In this document: positions 62,683 to 64,000 of the stretch, one piece after another
Layout: every line of letters starts with the position of its first letter
How positions within the stretch are numbered: position 1 is the first letter of the stretch
Assembly: GCF_000710035.2 (NCBI RefSeq)
Contig: NZ_JMJJ01000017.1
Location: forward strand, 186,001-250,000
Direction of reading: 5' to 3'
DNA: 64,000 nt
DNA from: Pantoea ananatis LMG 2665
GTDB lineage: Bacteria; Pseudomonadota; Gammaproteobacteria; Enterobacterales; Enterobacteriaceae
Program-made: the position numbers and the translations under genes
The notes under the pieces: generated by a model
Database searches by the model: none
The model's input: only the letters and a program-made list of their open reading frames with translations
Told to the model about the DNA's origin: nothing

Positions 62683-64000
62683 ATGGAATTACGTCGAAAA
62701 AAAGATGCGGCAATGATGCGCCTTTCACCACTGCTCAGAAGCATTACCCTGGCGGGAAGTTTATTGACGATTGGCGTTATTGTGATCAATGTCTGGACGC
62801 TTTACCAGGACTGGCAAAGAACGGTTCGTATCACTGAAGAACGCGCCATTGATCTTTCTTTGGCTCAGGCCCGTCAGGCCGAAGATACCTTTCTGCAAAC
62901 GGAACTGTCGCTGCGTGAAGTCCAGCGTGAAATCGAGTCTCAGGCAGAGACGGGCGGAGATGTCTCAACCCTCAACGACATCATGCGGACGTTACAGAGC
63001 CGCCTGCCGCAGCTGGAGGGTATTTTCTATTACGATGCGCAGGGGAGATGGGTCGCCAGTTCGTTAATGCAGTCGTTTTCAGGAAATAACGCCGACCGGG
63101 AGTATTTCAGCTATCATCGCAACAATCCACGCAACAGCCTGCACGTGGGGCCTGCATTACGAAGCCGCAGTTCGGGCCGCTACGTTATTCCTGTTTCGCT
63201 GCGCGTCAGTGATAACTACCAGGGATTCCGTGGTGTACTCCTTGCCACGGTGAGCATCGATTACTTTCGTCACTACTACGATTATTTTGTTATTGGTCCA
63301 AAGGACTTACTGGCGCTGATGCTGGCAGACAGCACCGTGCTCTATGCTCGTCCTTTGTCGAACAGCTACATCGGTAAAAATCTCTCCTCCAGCCCGCTTT
63401 TTCACCAGCTGTTAGCCAATGCCGAACGCGGCAGCGGCCAGTGGAAAGCGAAGGTTGACGGCGTAACCCGCATTTTTGGTTTCGCCAGTTCTAGCCGTTA
63501 CCCCTTGGTTGTCGCTGCAGGATTTGACAAAGAGGGGCTTTTGATTAGCTGGGCCGAAAGCCGGGTTCAGGGCGTAGTATTAAGCCTGGTGCTTCTGATG
63601 GCGATCATTCTGCTGTGGATGTTGATACGGCATGAGGCCAAACGTAGCTTACGCTATCAAATTGAATTAACCCATCTCAGGGATGAACTGACCGAAGCGA
63701 ATCATTCACTGGAGAATCTGGCAAACGGCGATGGGCTCACCGGGCTGGCTAACCGCCGGTACTTTGACCACTTTCTGATAAAAAGCCTGCTGCACGGCCG
63801 CAGTAGCGGTGGGCCGGTATCATTAATCCTTTTCGATATCGATTATTTCAAACGCTACAACGATACCTACGGCCATGTCGCGGGTGACGCCTGTTTACAA
63901 CAAGTAGGACGCTTACTGAAGACGTTTGCCCAGCGCCGCATCGATATCGCCGCACGCTATGGCGGAGAAGAATTTGCCATCGTGTTAGCCGACACCTGCG
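62683..64000 (+). CDS. Membrane diguanylate cyclase with periplasmic sensor domain (3' partial)
   Basis: The frame starts at ATG 62683 (AGAAGGG upstream) and runs off the window at about residue 439. TM1 at about residues 23-40, a periplasmic dCache-like domain (QLEGIFYYDAQGRWVASS, NADREYFSYHR, RPLSNSYIGKNLSSSPLF), TM2 at about 297-315, then GGDEF domain. Active site is the GGEEF variant in ARYGGEEFAIVLAD, with FDIDYFKRYNDTYGH before it, so c-di-GMP synthesis is likely. An RxxD inhibitory site is not visible five residues ahead of GGEEF (it reads RIDIAARYGGEEF, with R-I-D-I), so feedback control is uncertain. Confidence 0.92.
   Translation, partial: MELRRKKDAAMMRLSPLLRSITLAGSLLTIGVIVINVWTLYQDWQRTVRITEERAIDLSLAQARQAEDTFLQTELSLREVQREIESQAETGGDVSTLNDIMRTLQSRLPQLEGIFYYDAQGRWVASSLMQSFSGNNADREYFSYHRNNPRNSLHVGPALRSRSSGRYVIPVSLRVSDNYQGFRGVLLATVSIDYFRHYYDYFVIGPKDLLALMLADSTVLYARPLSNSYIGKNLSSSPLFHQLLANAERGSGQWKAKVDGVTRIFGFASSSRYPLVVAAGFDKEGLLISWAESRVQGVVLSLVLLMAIILLWMLIRHEAKRSLRYQIELTHLRDELTEANHSLENLANGDGLTGLANRRYFDHFLIKSLLHGRSSGGPVSLILFDIDYFKRYNDTYGHVAGDACLQQVGRLLKTFAQRRIDIAARYGGEEFAIVLADTC

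Overview
The window reads as a replicon segment of a yellow-pigmented Pantoea, most likely P. ananatis. The six carotenoid genes (crtE-X-Y-I-B with crtZ convergent, no idi between crtE and crtX) encode proteins that match, from memory, the classical Erwinia uredovora/P. ananatis set almost residue for residue. A thiOSGF operon next to a crt cluster is, from general knowledge, typical of the large Pantoea plasmid LPP-1. A plasmid location is therefore an inference; no replication, partition or conjugation genes and no rRNA or tRNA genes are visible.

Layout. 1-4.6 kb: a peptide/nickel-type ABC importer (binding protein cut by the window edge, two permeases, one fused double ATPase). 4.6-6.3 kb: an XRE-cupin regulator divergent from azlCD. 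6.3-9.4 kb: a TPP riboswitch and thiOSGF. 9.4-14.5 kb: small accessory genes (a frameshifted GNAT acetyltransferase, LysE exporter, VOC, NTF2-like, ASCH, DsbA-like and flavin-reductase-like proteins) and the aldehyde reductase Ahr. 14.6-20.9 kb: the zeaxanthin diglucoside cluster. 21-24.3 kb: YtfJ, a 72-residue HTH protein, a PepSY membrane protein and a Met/His-rich DUF2946 protein. 24.5-34.6 kb: a D-2-hydroxyacid dehydrogenase, glutaminase, ClcA, an OrtT-like 57-residue membrane toxin, a PEBP protein, ProP, an MFS exporter, an alpha/beta hydrolase broken by an in-frame amber codon, and CDP-diacylglycerol pyrophosphatase. 34.9-37.8 kb: a LysR regulator and two NAD(P)-binding oxidoreductases.

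37.8-47.9 kb is the most coherent accessory system. It holds class I fumarase, a DASS dicarboxylate transporter, a three-domain OYE/FMN_bind/FAD_binding_2 reductase carrying a flavinylation motif, its ApbE flavin transferase, and a DcuSR-type two-component system. A perfect FNR box (41299-41312) lies in the AT-rich divergent promoter. Together these look like a self-contained C4-dicarboxylate module: sense the acid, import it, convert malate to fumarate, and reduce fumarate with NADH in the cytoplasm, independently of membrane FrdABCD.

48.1-64 kb: an Rpn-family nuclease, malate:quinone oxidoreductase, VF530 and DUF1203 proteins, the dat-ddc operon for 1,3-diaminopropane, a TetR regulator divergent from a six-TM ABC-exporter-like protein without ATPase, LplA, a three-subunit periplasmic FAD/Fe-S/cytochrome c dehydrogenase of the gluconate/2-ketogluconate/fructose type, and a diguanylate cyclase cut by the window end. 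Overall the segment is rich in transport, redox and niche-adaptation genes, with a few decaying genes and no insertion sequence or CRISPR array that I could recognise.
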